Numbered from the stretch's first letter, positions 18,603 to 27,641 are shown. The stretch is DNA of 64,000 nt from Mitsuaria sp. 7 (GCF_001653795.1 NZ_CP011514.1:2808279-2872278); one strand, 5' to 3'. The notes: generated from the letters alone by a model not told the origin. Translations and numbers: made by a program.

Positions 18603-20210
18603 TTAAAAACGCTGGGTCAGCGATGCGTAGATCGCGTTTTCCTGATAGCTGGTGGCGAACAGGCTGGTGTCGTCGAACTTGGTCTGGCGCAGGCCGAAGG
18701 CCGCGTCGGTGCGGGGGCCCAGGCGGTAGGTGGCGTTGGCCGTCAGCGTGCGCATGTCGTTGCCGCCCACGCCGCCGTCGCCGCGGGAGTTCTGCCGCGA
18801 GTAGCTCACGTTGGCGTTGGCCAGCGGCGTGAGCCGGTAGCCGACCGACACCGTCGCGCCGCGCTGGCGCACGCGGTCCGTCAGCGCCAGGTCGCCGCTG
18901 CCCACGCCAGTCGGGGAGTTGATGAGGCGGCGGCTGTTGTTGTCGTTGCCGCTGAGCGTGACCGTCACCCGCGGGCCGGTCCAGATCAGCGACAGGTCGC
19001 TGCGACGTTGCAGCGACGCGGTGTTGCTCAGGAAGCCGGTACCGCTGAACGAATTCGGATCGAGGCCCAGCGCGGCCAGCAGCCCGCGCACGAACGCATC
19101 GCGCTTGACCGGATCGGGCTCCAGGCTGCCGAACTGCAGGTCGAGCAGCTGGTAGTTGGTCGCGGCCGTCGGCGTCTCGCCGGTGCTGACGCTCTGGCTG
19201 CTGTTGGCCCGCATCGAGAACTGCGCCATGCGGTGCTCGAAGCTCAGGTTGTGGCTGTTGCCGTAGCTGTGGTGCTGCCACTCGGCGGAGAACTTGGTCC
19301 GCGGGCCGGGCGACCAGCGCAGGTTGGCGCCGTAGACGGACGTGGCCTCGGGACCGAAGTAGTCGCTGCGTTCGCGGCCGCCGGTGAGGCCGAGGCCCCA
19401 GTCGACGTCGGGCACCCAGTTCAGCGACCCGATCACGCTGGTGGTGCGGTAGTCGATGCCGGTCTGCTCGAAGTGCATGCGCGACGTGGACGTGTTCAAG
19501 CCCCAGTTGAGTTCGCGGCCGGCGGGACCGAAGAGGTTCAGCGACAGCGAGCCTTCCTTGGTGTTGCCGCTGCCGCTGGTCGCCCCGGCGCCGCCCTCGC
19601 TGGAATTGCGCATCTGGCCCATCGCCCGCAGCTCGAAGCCCGCGAAGCTGCCCAGCCGGCCGCGCCAGTACGGCGAGACCTGCAGCGTGCGCGTCTCCGT
19701 GCGGTTGGGGCTGTCCAGCTTGCCGTCCGGCGACTGCTGGCCGAAGGCCGAGATCGACTGCTGGCTGATGTTGCCGGTCACGTCGATGAACAGCGCCGAC
19801 TGCACCAGTTCCGCCGTGAGGCGGGTGCTCAGCTGGTTCTGGAGCCGCGCGTCGCGGTCGCTCTTCGTGTAGACGATGCCGTCGAGCGTGTAGTCGAAAC
19901 TGCCGCGTATCGCGCCGGTGTTGCTGGAGATCGTCAGGCCCGGCGACACCGTCGTGATGAAGGCACGGTCGCGCGAGTTGTCGGGCGACAGCGCGAGGTT
20001 GTCGGTCCAGGTCTCGGAGACGCTGACCCGCGGCGTGAAGACGATGCCCTTGCGCGAGCCCGCGGCGGCGGTGCCGTCATCCTGGGCGGCGGCCGGCGTC
20101 TGCGCCAGGGCCGCGGCCAGACCCAGCGCCACGAGACAGGCGGCGCGGACCGGGGAGCCCGGAGCGCCGCAGGGAAGCGGCCGGCGGCGGAGGACGTTGG
20201 CCCGCATCAT
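18603..20210 (-). CDS. TIGR03016-type PEP-CTERM/XrtA-associated outer membrane beta-barrel protein
   Basis: Large outer-membrane beta-barrel of about 535 aa with a signal peptide (basic start, hydrophobic AACLVALGLAAALAQ, then AAAQDD cleavage region) and a terminal phenylalanine after QENAIYASLTQRF. The many alternating segments with aromatic residues fit a barrel. The family occurs in XrtA loci and is a candidate exopolysaccharide channel or secretin-like exit. ATG 20210 was selected because it gives a normal signal peptide and follows the kinase stop by 4 bp; the frame upstream to 20312 only overlaps the kinase tail repeat. No strong ribosome site is visible, so translation may be coupled. 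Confidence 0.88.
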   Translation of the reverse strand: MMRANVLRRRPLPCGAPGSPVRAACLVALGLAAALAQTPAAAQDDGTAAAGSRKGIVFTPRVSVSETWTDNLALSPDNSRDRAFITTVSPGLTISSNTGAIRGSFDYTLDGIVYTKSDRDARLQNQLSTRLTAELVQSALFIDVTGNISQQSISAFGQQSPDGKLDSPNRTETRTLQVSPYWRGRLGSFAGFELRAMGQMRNSSEGGAGATSGSGNTKEGSLSLNLFGPAGRELNWGLNTSTSRMHFEQTGIDYRTTSVIGSLNWVPDVDWGLGLTGGRERSDYFGPEATSVYGANLRWSPGPRTKFSAEWQHHSYGNSHNLSFEHRMAQFSMRANSSQSVSTGETPTAATNYQLLDLQFGSLEPDPVKRDAFVRGLLAALGLDPNSFSGTGFLSNTASLQRRSDLSLIWTGPRVTVTLSGNDNNSRRLINSPTGVGSGDLALTDRVRQRGATVSVGYRLTPLANANVSYSRQNSRGDGGVGGNDMRTLTANATYRLGPRTDAAFGLRQTKFDDTSLFATSYQENAIYASLTQRF

Positions 20211-20214
20211 CGTG

Positions 20215-21258
20215 TCAGGCCCGGTCCGGGCTGGCGGCCGGGTTGGACGCGGCGTCCGGCGCATGGCCCTGCCCGTCCGCGGCGCCGTAGCCGTAGCCAT
20301 ACCCGTAGCCATACCCGTAGCCGTAGCCGTAGCCGCTGCTGCGCTTGTTGCTGGCCTGGTTGAGCAGCAGCATCTTCAGCGGGCAGTGCTCGATCGCGGC
20401 GACCGCCTGCTGCACCGCGCTCTGCGGCGTGCGTTCGGCCTGCACGACGATGACGATCTGGCCCATGTGCGTGGCCAGCACCCGGGACTCGGTGGTCAGC
20501 AGCAGCGGCGGGCTGTCGAAGATGATGATCCGGTCCGGATAGCGCTTGGCCATGTCGTCCAGCAGCGCGGTCATCGCATCGCTGGCCAGCAGTTCGGTGG
20601 CGCGCGCGTGGGGACGGCCGCTGGGCAGCAGCGTCAGCTTGTCGACGTTGGTCTTGAGCAGGACGCTGGCCATGTCGGCCTCCTTCTCCAGCACGTCGAG
20701 CAGGCCGGGACCGGGCGGCAGGCCCAGCATGCGCAGCATCGACGGGCGGGCGACGTCGGCGTCCACCAGCATCACGGTGCTGTCGAACTCGGCCGCGATC
20801 GACATGGCCAGGTTCAAGGAGGTGAAGCTCTTGCCCTCGCCGGGCAGCGCGCTGGTCACCATGATCAGGTTGGCGTGATTGAGCGACGCGGCGCCCCGGT
20901 TCATCGCGTTGCGGATCAGCGGGCGCTTGATGTTGCGGTACTGGTCCGCCATCACGGTGCGCGGCGCGTTGGGCGTCAGGAAGCCCTGCGCGGCCAGCGC
21001 CTCGAGGTCCAGGTCCACGCGCTTGGAGGTCGCGTCGCCGGGGGAGCGGAACACCGCCGGCGCCGCCACCGGGACCGGCTGGACCGACGGTGCGACCGTC
21101 GCCGCCAAGGCGGGTGCCGCGGGTGCCGCGGGTGCTGCGGGTGCGGCAGTCGCCGCCGGCGCGGTCACCGGCGCGGCGGCCGTGGCCGGGCCGACGTCGA
21201 CGCCGGCCTGTTTCAGTTGTTCCAGCCGCGCGGCGGCTTGTTCGATCAGGCTCGTCAT
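20215..21258 (-). CDS. XrtA-associated tyrosine autokinase (BY-kinase)
   Basis: Cytoplasmic bacterial tyrosine kinase of 347 aa that partners the chain-length regulator in the next gene upstream. Walker A is SALPGEGKSFTSLNLA, Walker A' is VMLVDADVARPSM and Walker B is IIIFDSPPLLL. The C-terminus has a striking (Gly-Tyr)8 run followed by GAADGQGHAPD: the tyrosine cluster where BY-kinases autophosphorylate. An Ala/Pro-rich linker (about residues 25-65) joins a short N-terminal helix to the kinase. ATG 21258 has GGGGAG upstream. Cycles of phosphorylation should control polymer length. Confidence 0.94.
   Translation of the reverse strand: MTSLIEQAAARLEQLKQAGVDVGPATAAAPVTAPAATAAPAAPAAPAAPALAATVAPSVQPVPVAAPAVFRSPGDATSKRVDLDLEALAAQGFLTPNAPRTVMADQYRNIKRPLIRNAMNRGAASLNHANLIMVTSALPGEGKSFTSLNLAMSIAAEFDSTVMLVDADVARPSMLRMLGLPPGPGLLDVLEKEADMASVLLKTNVDKLTLLPSGRPHARATELLASDAMTALLDDMAKRYPDRIIIFDSPPLLLTTESRVLATHMGQIVIVVQAERTPQSAVQQAVAAIEHCPLKMLLLNQASNKRSSGYGYGYGYGYGYGYGYGAADGQGHAPDAASNPAASPDRA
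20285..20332. repeat. Hexanucleotide repeat encoding (Gly-Tyr)8
   Basis: Eight tandem 6-bp units, six CCGTAG and two CCATAC on the plus strand, encode eight Gly-Tyr pairs at the kinase C-terminus. Slippage would change the number of phosphorylatable tyrosines without breaking the frame. Confidence 0.9.
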
Positions 21259-21271
21259 GTGAAAGCTCCCC

Positions 21272-22864
21272 TCACCCGGCCTGGCGGCTGATCCAGATGG
21301 CCATGCCGATCAGGCCGACCGCATACAGGCTCACCAGGCTTCCCGATGCGACGCCGAAGCGCAGCAGGTCCACCTTCTGGCGACGGCGGTCCTCGCGCGT
21401 CTCCTGGCGCGACACGGCGCCCAGGATCGGCAGTTCCAGACGGTGGCGCAGTTCGTTGAGGTCGTGGAAGACCGGGCGGATCTGGCTCGCGGCGAAGGCC
21501 GTGACCAGACCGGCCAGCACCGCCACGACGAGGCCGCCGGCCAGCAGCATCAGCCGGTTCGGCGACACCGGCTTGGGCGACGCGCGCGGCGGGTCGATGA
21601 TGCGGAAATCGGCGACGCCCGAGGTGTTGTCCAGGTCGGTCGACAGCGAGGCCGACTCGCGGCGCTCGACCATCTCCTGGTAGTTCTTCTTGATGATGTC
21701 GTAGTCGCGGTTCAGCTGCGCGAACTCGGCCTCGAGCTGCGGCGCCAGCTTGATCGCGCCTTGCGCGGAGGTGTAGCGCGAGCTGTACTCGTCGACGCGG
21801 GCGCGGATCTGCGCGACCTCGACTTCCTTGCCCGCCAGGATGCGGGCCAGTTCCTGGTTGGCCAGGCTGTCGTTGGGGCCGCCGGTCGGCGACGGATTGG
21901 CCAGCGCGGCCTTCTGGAGCTCGGCGACTTCCTTGCGGCGCTGGTCTTCCAGGTCGCGGATCTGGCGCTTCACGTTGACGATGTCCGGGTGCGCGTCGGT
22001 GTAGCGCTGCTGCATCTGGTCCAGGTTGCGCTTGAGCTCGACGATGCGGTTGTCCAGCTCCGGCGTCGCGAACTTCTGCGCGCTCTCCTGCATCAGGCTC
22101 TGCAGGCTGGTACCGGGCTGGTTGCGCTTGCGTTCGGCCTCGATCTGCTGACGTGCGGCGTCGCGGGCGTTGACGGCCTCGCGCAGCTGCAGGCGGGCGG
22201 CTTCGAGCTGGTTGCTCGCCTCGGCCAGGCGCGCGGCGGCGTCCTTGCCGTCGGCCTGCGTCAGCTGCAGGTTGCGCAGGCGGAATTCCTTGCGGCGTCC
22301 CTCGGCCTCCTCGAGCTTGGTCTCGTAGGTCTTGATCTGCTCGTTCAGGAAAGTCGCGGCGGTGGTGCTGTCCTTGCGGCTGGCGCCCAGGCTGGACTCC
22401 ATGAAGATCGACAGCAGCGAGGCCACGACCTTCTTGGAGATCTCCGGCGACGAGTCGCGGTAGGACAGCAGGTACAGGTTGTTGGCCGTGTTGCCGGCGG
22501 TCTGGATCGACAGGTTGCGGGTGACGCGGTCGATCAGCGCTTCCTGGTCCGACTTGCTGGTGGCCTTCAGGTCCAGGTCGGCCATGCGCACCAGCTTCTC
22601 GACGTTGGGCCGGCTGATCAACGTGCGGCTGAGCATGTTGACCTGCTGCTCGGTGTTGGAGAGCACGGCCATGCCCGACATCAGCGGCTTGAGGATGGAC
22701 TGCGTGTCGACGTACACGCGCGCGCTGGCCTCATAGCGGTCGGGCACGACGAACACGACGATGGCCGCGCCGATGGCGGCCAGCCAGGATGCGATCAGCC
22801 CCGGCCAGCGGTAGCGCCACATCCGCTTGAACACGGCCATCAGTTGCGCGATGAGGGAATCCAT
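21272..22864 (-). CDS. XrtA system polysaccharide chain length determinant (Wzz/GumC family)
   Basis: Inner-membrane co-polymerase of 530 aa. Two membrane helices flank a long periplasmic coiled-coil: one near residues 18-38 (GLIASWLAAIGAAIVVFVV), the other near 430-450, preceded by the Pro-rich PPRASPKPVSPNR that is typical of Wzz proteins. The coiled region (residues 170-350) is rich in Glu/Lys/Gln. It pairs with the autokinase 13 bp downstream to set exopolysaccharide length and to link polymerase to the outer-membrane exporter. Confidence 0.94.
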   Translation of the reverse strand: MDSLIAQLMAVFKRMWRYRWPGLIASWLAAIGAAIVVFVVPDRYEASARVYVDTQSILKPLMSGMAVLSNTEQQVNMLSRTLISRPNVEKLVRMADLDLKATSKSDQEALIDRVTRNLSIQTAGNTANNLYLLSYRDSSPEISKKVVASLLSIFMESSLGASRKDSTTAATFLNEQIKTYETKLEEAEGRRKEFRLRNLQLTQADGKDAAARLAEASNQLEAARLQLREAVNARDAARQQIEAERKRNQPGTSLQSLMQESAQKFATPELDNRIVELKRNLDQMQQRYTDAHPDIVNVKRQIRDLEDQRRKEVAELQKAALANPSPTGGPNDSLANQELARILAGKEVEVAQIRARVDEYSSRYTSAQGAIKLAPQLEAEFAQLNRDYDIIKKNYQEMVERRESASLSTDLDNTSGVADFRIIDPPRASPKPVSPNRLMLLAGGLVVAVLAGLVTAFAASQIRPVFHDLNELRHRLELPILGAVSRQETREDRRRQKVDLLRFGVASGSLVSLYAVGLIGMAIWISRQAG

Positions 22865-23024
22865 GCGGCGATCTCGGTTGCACCGGCTGTAGCGCCGGCG
22901 GGGCCCGGTTCGGGACGGGCCTGTACTGCTGGAAATGCTGGAAGCGCGGGGGACGATCCGGGGTAGGCCCTCCGGCCGCCCCCGCCGACCCGCAGGTCCG
23001 CGCGCGCGGCCGTCCGGGCGCCGG

Positions 23025-23663
23025 TCAGAAGAAGCTCTGCGGAATGATCAGGATGTCGCCCGGGCGCATCTCGACGTTAGCGGACACGTCGCCGCGACGG
23101 ATCAGGTCCTTGAGGCGCACCGAGTACTGCTTGTTGCCTTCCGCGGTCCGCAGGATGGAGGCCGAGTTGCCGGCCGCGAAGTCGGTCAGGCCGCCCACGG
23201 CGATCATCACGTCCAGCAGCGTCATCTTCTGCTTGTAGGGCAGGAACATCGGCTTGGCGGCTTCGCCGACGACGCGGATCTGCTCGCTGTACGGGCCCAC
23301 GAAGCTGGTCACGATCACGGTCACCACCGGATCGCGCACGTACTTGCCGAGCTGCTTTTCGATGTCGCGGGCGACCTCGACGGAGTTCTTGCCCTGCACC
23401 GGCAGCTCGTCGATCAGCGGGGCGGCGATCTTGCCGTCGGGGCGGACCGGCACCGTCAGCGACAGCTCCGGATTGCGCCAGACGATGATGTTGAGCTGGT
23501 CGCCGGCACCGACGACGTAGCTGTAGTCCGCCTGCGAGGCGGCGACCGGCGCGGGCGGCAGACCGCCCGTGGTCGAGCAGCCGGCGAGCGCCGCGGCGAC
23601 GGCCAGCAACGCAGCGTGTGCCGCCTTGACGGAAACGATCTTCAATCCAGTGTTCTTCACCAT
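23025..23663 (-). CDS. XrtA/PEP-CTERM system exopolysaccharide export lipoprotein (Wza/EpsE-type)
   Basis: Periplasmic/outer-membrane export protein, 212 aa. It has a lipoprotein signal with lipobox LAGC (ALAAVAAALAGCSTTGG), then the Poly_export domain (YVVGAGDQLNIIVWRNPELS) and a SLBB domain (GEAAKPMFLPYKQKMTLLDV). ATG 23663 is preferred to GTG 23669 because a GAGGGG ribosome site lies 5 nt upstream of the ATG and directly abuts the GTG. It is the first gene of the long minus-strand exopolysaccharide run, 161 bp ahead of the chain-length gene. It should form the multimeric exit channel. Confidence 0.94.
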   Translation of the reverse strand: MVKNTGLKIVSVKAAHAALLAVAAALAGCSTTGGLPPAPVAASQADYSYVVGAGDQLNIIVWRNPELSLTVPVRPDGKIAAPLIDELPVQGKNSVEVARDIEKQLGKYVRDPVVTVIVTSFVGPYSEQIRVVGEAAKPMFLPYKQKMTLLDVMIAVGGLTDFAAGNSASILRTAEGNKQYSVRLKDLIRRGDVSANVEMRPGDILIIPQSFF

Positions 23664-23905
23664 ATCCACCCCTCTGGAAGCTGACCGGATTGCACCTCAG
23701 CGCGCACGGGTGTGGAACCCCCTGGACTGAGGGCGATCCCTCCCTGGCGTGACGTGTTTCCGTGCTAGCGGACCCGCCCCGGGAACCGTCCGGATACAAC
23801 CCCGAAACAACTCGGCATCCGCCCGGTTCAAAAACCTCGCGGAAAACCTCGTCAAACATCACGGCAAAGCCTCGTGGAAAACCCGCGAACCGGCGACGCC
23901 GCCGT

Positions 23906-24787
23906 CTATTTTCCGCGCAGCACCGGCTTGATCAGCGCAATCAGGAGGCGCTGCAGCGGATGGGCATTTCCCCAGGGCCGCCAGGTGTGCTTGAGACGGC
24001 CGCGATAGGCGTCGAAATGCATGCCCCACGGTGCCGCGCGCAACGCGCCGCGATTCAGCAGCAGCTTCAGCACGCTGGTGCCCATGAGACCCGCGCACAA
24101 CTCGCAGGCCATTCCCGTCGAGGGGCCACGCTTTTCCTTGAAGTTCACCGCCTCGGGCGCGACCAGATACTGGCGACTGAGCATCGCCGGAGATACCCCG
24201 GCGATGAAGCGCGCATACTGCTCCTCGTGGTCGCGGCCATCGACCTGGAAATAGTCTTCAAACGTCATCCCGATCGGGCTGAAGTACAGGAAGGCCGTGC
24301 CCATTCCCAGAGGAGCGGCCGTCATCGCCGGGATGCCCAGCTCGCGGCAGCGGCGGAAAACCTTGCGGCGCACCTCGAGGACGAAGAAGTCGAGGCTGTC
24401 GACATACACGTCGACGCCCTTCAGGAACTCGTCGAGGTTGGCGTCGGTCACGCCCTCGCGGAAAAGGCGGATGTCGCTTTCCGGGTTGATGTCGCGGGCC
24501 ATTTCCGAGACCACGTCGATCTTGGGGCGGCCCATCGACGACATGAATGCCGCCGCCTGGCGATTCATGTTGTGGACATCGAACTCATCGAAGTCGGCGA
24601 TATTGAAGTTGGAGATTCCCAGGCGCGACAGGGTCAGCACGTGCGCGCCACCGACGCCGCCCAATCCGGCCACCGCCACGCGGGCCCGGCGCAGGCGCTG
24701 CTGCTCGTCCTTCGTGACCCAGCCGATATTGCGCGAGAACGCGCGGTCGTAATCGAAGACAAAACCGGAAGGGGTGTCTCGCGTCAT
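23906..24787 (-). CDS. ThiF/MoeB/E1-like adenylyltransferase
   Basis: E1-type ATP-dependent adenylating enzyme, 293 aa. The Rossmann nucleotide site GLGGVGGAHV is at residues 41-50, the acidic ADFDEFD at 64-70, the conserved NMNRQ at 73-77, and VDSLDFF near 130 matches the family Asp-rich switch. One CxxC (Cys228, Cys231) lies near the C-terminus, where MoeB-type enzymes bind zinc with two such pairs. ATG 24787 has GGGAGA upstream. It is upstream of, and codirectional with, the exopolysaccharide operon, and divergent from the PEP-CTERM gene. No ubiquitin-like or ThiS-like partner is visible nearby; the substrate is unknown. Confidence 0.85.
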   Translation of the reverse strand: MTRDTPSGFVFDYDRAFSRNIGWVTKDEQQRLRRARVAVAGLGGVGGAHVLTLSRLGISNFNIADFDEFDVHNMNRQAAAFMSSMGRPKIDVVSEMARDINPESDIRLFREGVTDANLDEFLKGVDVYVDSLDFFVLEVRRKVFRRCRELGIPAMTAAPLGMGTAFLYFSPIGMTFEDYFQVDGRDHEEQYARFIAGVSPAMLSRQYLVAPEAVNFKEKRGPSTGMACELCAGLMGTSVLKLLLNRGALRAAPWGMHFDAYRGRLKHTWRPWGNAHPLQRLLIALIKPVLRGK

Positions 24788-25076
24788 GGGCTCTCCCTTT
24801 ATTCGAATCGCGCCGCCGCCGGATCGCGTGGAACCGATCCCGCAGCGCAGGCGGCGAGTATGCGCCGACGGCATGACGGCAAACGATGGAAAAGCCGGGC
24901 GAGACCCCCTTGAGGGTGATGCGGCGCGAGCAGTGAAGACCCCGTCGCCAACCCCTCACCCCCTCAACACCCCCCCTGATATGCGGGCCGGACCGCTGTC
25001 GAAAAACTTGACAGGACCCGTCGAAGATTCCCGCATCTGAATGTTAAGTCATTGATTTTCAATGAGGAAAGTATGC

Positions 25077-25092
25077 TGGCACGGTACTCGCT
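25077..25092 (+). promoter_or_regulatory. Sigma-54 (RpoN) promoter for the PEP-CTERM gene
   Basis: TGGCACGGTACTCGCT matches the -24/-12 consensus TGGCACG-N4-TTGCW: GG and GC are exactly 12 nt apart, and only one -12 base (C for T) differs. It lies 77 bp before the ATG at 25169, with a good AAGGAGAG ribosome site at 25157. The rest of the 381-bp divergent gap from ThiF shows no other clear feature. Confidence 0.75.
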
Positions 25093-25168
25093 TTGGTGTC
25101 CGCCAAGAAGCCGGCACGTGCCGCTTCCTAACGTGCTTCTGGCAAGACGCATCCTCAAGGAGAGACAC

Positions 25169-26125
25169 ATGTTCAAGCAAGCAAAGCTCGCAATGGCCGC
25201 GATGACGCTGGCCGCCGCGACGTTGCCGGCGATGGCAGCACCGCTGTACATCAACACCGGGCAAGACTTCGTTCCCGAACCCAACGGTTCGACGAACACC
25301 ACGACGTTCGACCAACTGGGTTACAGCGGCACGCTGGCGACCTCGATCTACCTGGGCTCGCCGGCTACGCCCGGCACCACGGTGATCGACACCAACATCC
25401 CGTCGGTGATGAACTTCTACGGCTTCTCGGCCGGCACCCACACCACGCTGTCGGGCGGTTCCGCTTCGTTCAACTACCCGAACGCGCCGGCACAGACCAA
25501 CATCGACTCGCTGAACAACCCGACCAACCCGTCCGATCTGAACGGTTTCGTCGGCGGCGTGGGCTTCCCGGCCTACGGCTTCGGCAACGTCGGCGGCCTG
25601 GGCGGCGCCTGGGGCCTGACCTACTCGTACCAGATCGTCGGCAAGACCGTTGACTCCAACGGCGACGGCGTGTCCGACTACGTGGCGTACAACAGCGGCG
25701 TGTTCAGCGTGTTCTACCAGAGCGCTGCGACCGATCCGAACAACGGCAAGGAAGTCCTGCGCCTGATCGTCACGGGTTCGGAAATCGAGCTGACCAACCT
25801 GAACGTCAAGGGCTACGTCGACTACAGCTACGCTGGCGGCGACACCTTCGTCCAGAACTTCTTCAACTCCGGTGACGGCCTGGGCTCGCTGTACAGCAAC
25901 TGGCTGAACAACAACATCTCGGTCAGCTGGGTGCTCGACACCAACGTCGATCCTCCGATCCCGACCGCGAACCAGCTGTACAACGCCGGTGGCGGCCTGA
26001 TCCGTCAGTCGACCCTGGACGGCTCGCTGGTGATCAACGTGCCGGAACCTGGCACGCTGGCTCTGGTCGGCCTGGCCCTGGCCGGTGTGGGCTTCGCCCA
26101 ACGCCGCCGCGCCCTGCGCAAGTAA
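25169..26125 (+). CDS. PEP-CTERM sorting domain-containing exported protein
   Basis: Secreted or surface protein of 318 aa. A Sec signal peptide (MFKQAKLAMAAMTLAAATLP, cleavage near AMA-AP) leads a Gly/Asn/Ser/Thr-rich beta domain with no cysteine noticed. The C-terminal sorting signal is PEP-CTERM: VPEPGTLALVGLALAGVGFA followed by QRRRALRK. XrtA at 12576-14231 should cleave at the PEP motif. The ATG at 25169 has AAGGAGAG 5 nt upstream. Codons are strongly biased to C/G-ending preferred ones, suggesting high expression. A sigma-54 promoter precedes it and a strong terminator follows, so it is a single-gene unit. Its role may be in flocs or biofilm matrix; inference from the family. Confidence 0.9.
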   Translation: MFKQAKLAMAAMTLAAATLPAMAAPLYINTGQDFVPEPNGSTNTTTFDQLGYSGTLATSIYLGSPATPGTTVIDTNIPSVMNFYGFSAGTHTTLSGGSASFNYPNAPAQTNIDSLNNPTNPSDLNGFVGGVGFPAYGFGNVGGLGGAWGLTYSYQIVGKTVDSNGDGVSDYVAYNSGVFSVFYQSAATDPNNGKEVLRLIVTGSEIELTNLNVKGYVDYSYAGGDTFVQNFFNSGDGLGSLYSNWLNNNISVSWVLDTNVDPPIPTANQLYNAGGGLIRQSTLDGSLVINVPEPGTLALVGLALAGVGFAQRRRALRK

Positions 26126-26145
26126 TTCGGTTCTCCCGAATGCAG

Positions 26146-26169
26146 AAGCCGCCCCTCGGGGCGGCTTTT
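26146..26169 (+). terminator. Rho-independent terminator of the PEP-CTERM gene
   Basis: A 10-bp perfect stem AAGCCGCCCC / GGGGCGGCTT with a TC loop, followed by TTTT, begins 20 bp after the stop codon. Confidence 0.9.
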
Positions 26170-26222
26170 CTCATTGTTCAACGGGTTTCTGCGAAGCGCA
26201 GGGGACCCGCTCCCGGCGGCTC

Positions 26223-27641
26223 TCAGCGTAGCGGCGTCACTACGCCGCGTCCTTGCGACCAGATGATCGCCACGACCTGCTGGGCGTCGTAGAGCGCGTT
26301 CACATGCGCGATGCGGTTCGAGTAGTAGTCGCTCTCCGCGCCCATCACGTCGAAGAGCGACCGCTTGCCGAGTTGCTGCCACTGCTGCAGCGTGAAGCCG
26401 CGGACGCGCTCGCTGCTGCGCAGGATGTCGACCAGCCGGCGCGAACGGTCGAGCGACGAGGACGCCGCCTCGTACATCTCCTGCACGCGATAGCGCTTGG
26501 CTTCGATCGTTTCATCGCGCTGCAGCGACGCTGCCTGCGCGCGTCGCCGCGCCGAGGTCAGCGCGGAGTCGGCCCCCGGCTGCACGATCGGGATATTGAC
26601 CGTCACGCCGCCTATCCAGTCGGTCTGCCGTGCCTGGCCGATCGTCGAATTGCCGCTGACCAGCAGGCTCACGCTGGGCTGCTGCCCGGCGCGCACGGAT
26701 TCCGCATAACTGCGCTGCGCCTGCGCCTGCGCGGCGGCGGCCGACACGTCGGGCGAGACCATGACGTCGGCCAGCATTTCGTTGAGGTCCGGCAGGCGCG
26801 CGAGGACGGAACTCATCGCCGCGCCGCGCGGCAGCTCGTCGCCGACGAAGCGCTTCAGGCGCACCTCGGTCTGGCGCAGCGCCGAGGTCGTCTGCTCGTA
26901 TGACAGGTCGGCCTGCTGCAGGCTCTTCTGCGCCTGCACCAGCTCGCTGGCGCGGCCGCGGTCGGCCTTGGTGATGATCTCCAGGGCTTCGACCAGGCAC
27001 GACATCTTGCGCACGTACTGGCTGTAGACCTGCGCCTGCAATTGATAACGGCCGCGATCGAGCGCCAGCGACACGGTCTGGAGCGCCACCTGCTCCTCGG
27101 CGCTCGACTGTCCGTAACGCGCGGCCTCGAGCAGCTGGGAACGCCATTCGGTGAGCTTGGTGATGCGGCCGGAGTCGTAGATCGGCGCGGTCACGCTCAG
27201 CGAGCCGCGCCCCTGCAGGCCGCTGGAATTGTCGATCGAGCCGTTGCCCGGCACGACGGTGCCGGTGTGACCGGCCGTGATGCCCATGGTCACCGTCGGC
27301 AGACGCTGCGACTTGGCTTCCTCGAAGTCCGCCTCCGCCGCCTGTGTGAGCAGCCGCGTCGCGCCCAGCGCCTTGCTGCGGGCAAGCGAGCGGTTGATCA
27401 GCTCCTGCAGTTGCGAGCGCGGATCTGAGTCGCCCACGTCCAGCAGCGCGGTGTCCCTGGCGGATAGCTGCGCGGGGGGCAGCGTGCGCTCATCGGAACA
27501 GCGGCTCGGCGGCGGATCCTGCGCCCAGGCGGACGCGCTGAACGCGCAGAGCGCGGTCAGGACGACGGTCGCGCCAGCGGTCAGTCGGAAGGAGGAGAGG
27601 GAGGCGCGCCGCAGGCTGCGGCGCCGGGAGGTGTCGGTCAT
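26223..27641 (-). CDS. TolC family outer membrane protein (type I secretion)
   Basis: Outer-membrane channel of 472 aa, probably the LapE-type partner of the HlyD and ABC proteins upstream. A signal peptide (residues 15-40, ending SAWAQD) precedes two long alpha-helical/coiled repeats typical of TolC (for example LSLALDRGRYQLQAQVYSQY and VNIPIVQPGADSALTSARRR). ATG 27641 is preferred to TTG 27662. It is separated from the HlyD gene by a likely terminator, so it may have its own promoter. Its end lies 53 bp beyond the PEP-CTERM terminator, in convergent arrangement. Confidence 0.9.
   Translation of the reverse strand: MTDTSRRRSLRRASLSSFRLTAGATVVLTALCAFSASAWAQDPPPSRCSDERTLPPAQLSARDTALLDVGDSDPRSQLQELINRSLARSKALGATRLLTQAAEADFEEAKSQRLPTVTMGITAGHTGTVVPGNGSIDNSSGLQGRGSLSVTAPIYDSGRITKLTEWRSQLLEAARYGQSSAEEQVALQTVSLALDRGRYQLQAQVYSQYVRKMSCLVEALEIITKADRGRASELVQAQKSLQQADLSYEQTTSALRQTEVRLKRFVGDELPRGAAMSSVLARLPDLNEMLADVMVSPDVSAAAAQAQAQRSYAESVRAGQQPSVSLLVSGNSTIGQARQTDWIGGVTVNIPIVQPGADSALTSARRRAQAASLQRDETIEAKRYRVQEMYEAASSSLDRSRRLVDILRSSERVRGFTLQQWQQLGKRSLFDVMGAESDYYSNRIAHVNALYDAQQVVAIIWSQGRGVVTPLR

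Noticed and set aside
17754..20363. Long plus-strand open frame opposite the ATPase and outer-membrane genes
   Set aside because: Same antisense shadow signature and no recognisable motifs.
23750..23785. TAGCACGG upstream of the exopolysaccharide operon as a sigma-54 site
   Set aside because: The invariant GG of the -24 box is broken and no GC lies at -12.
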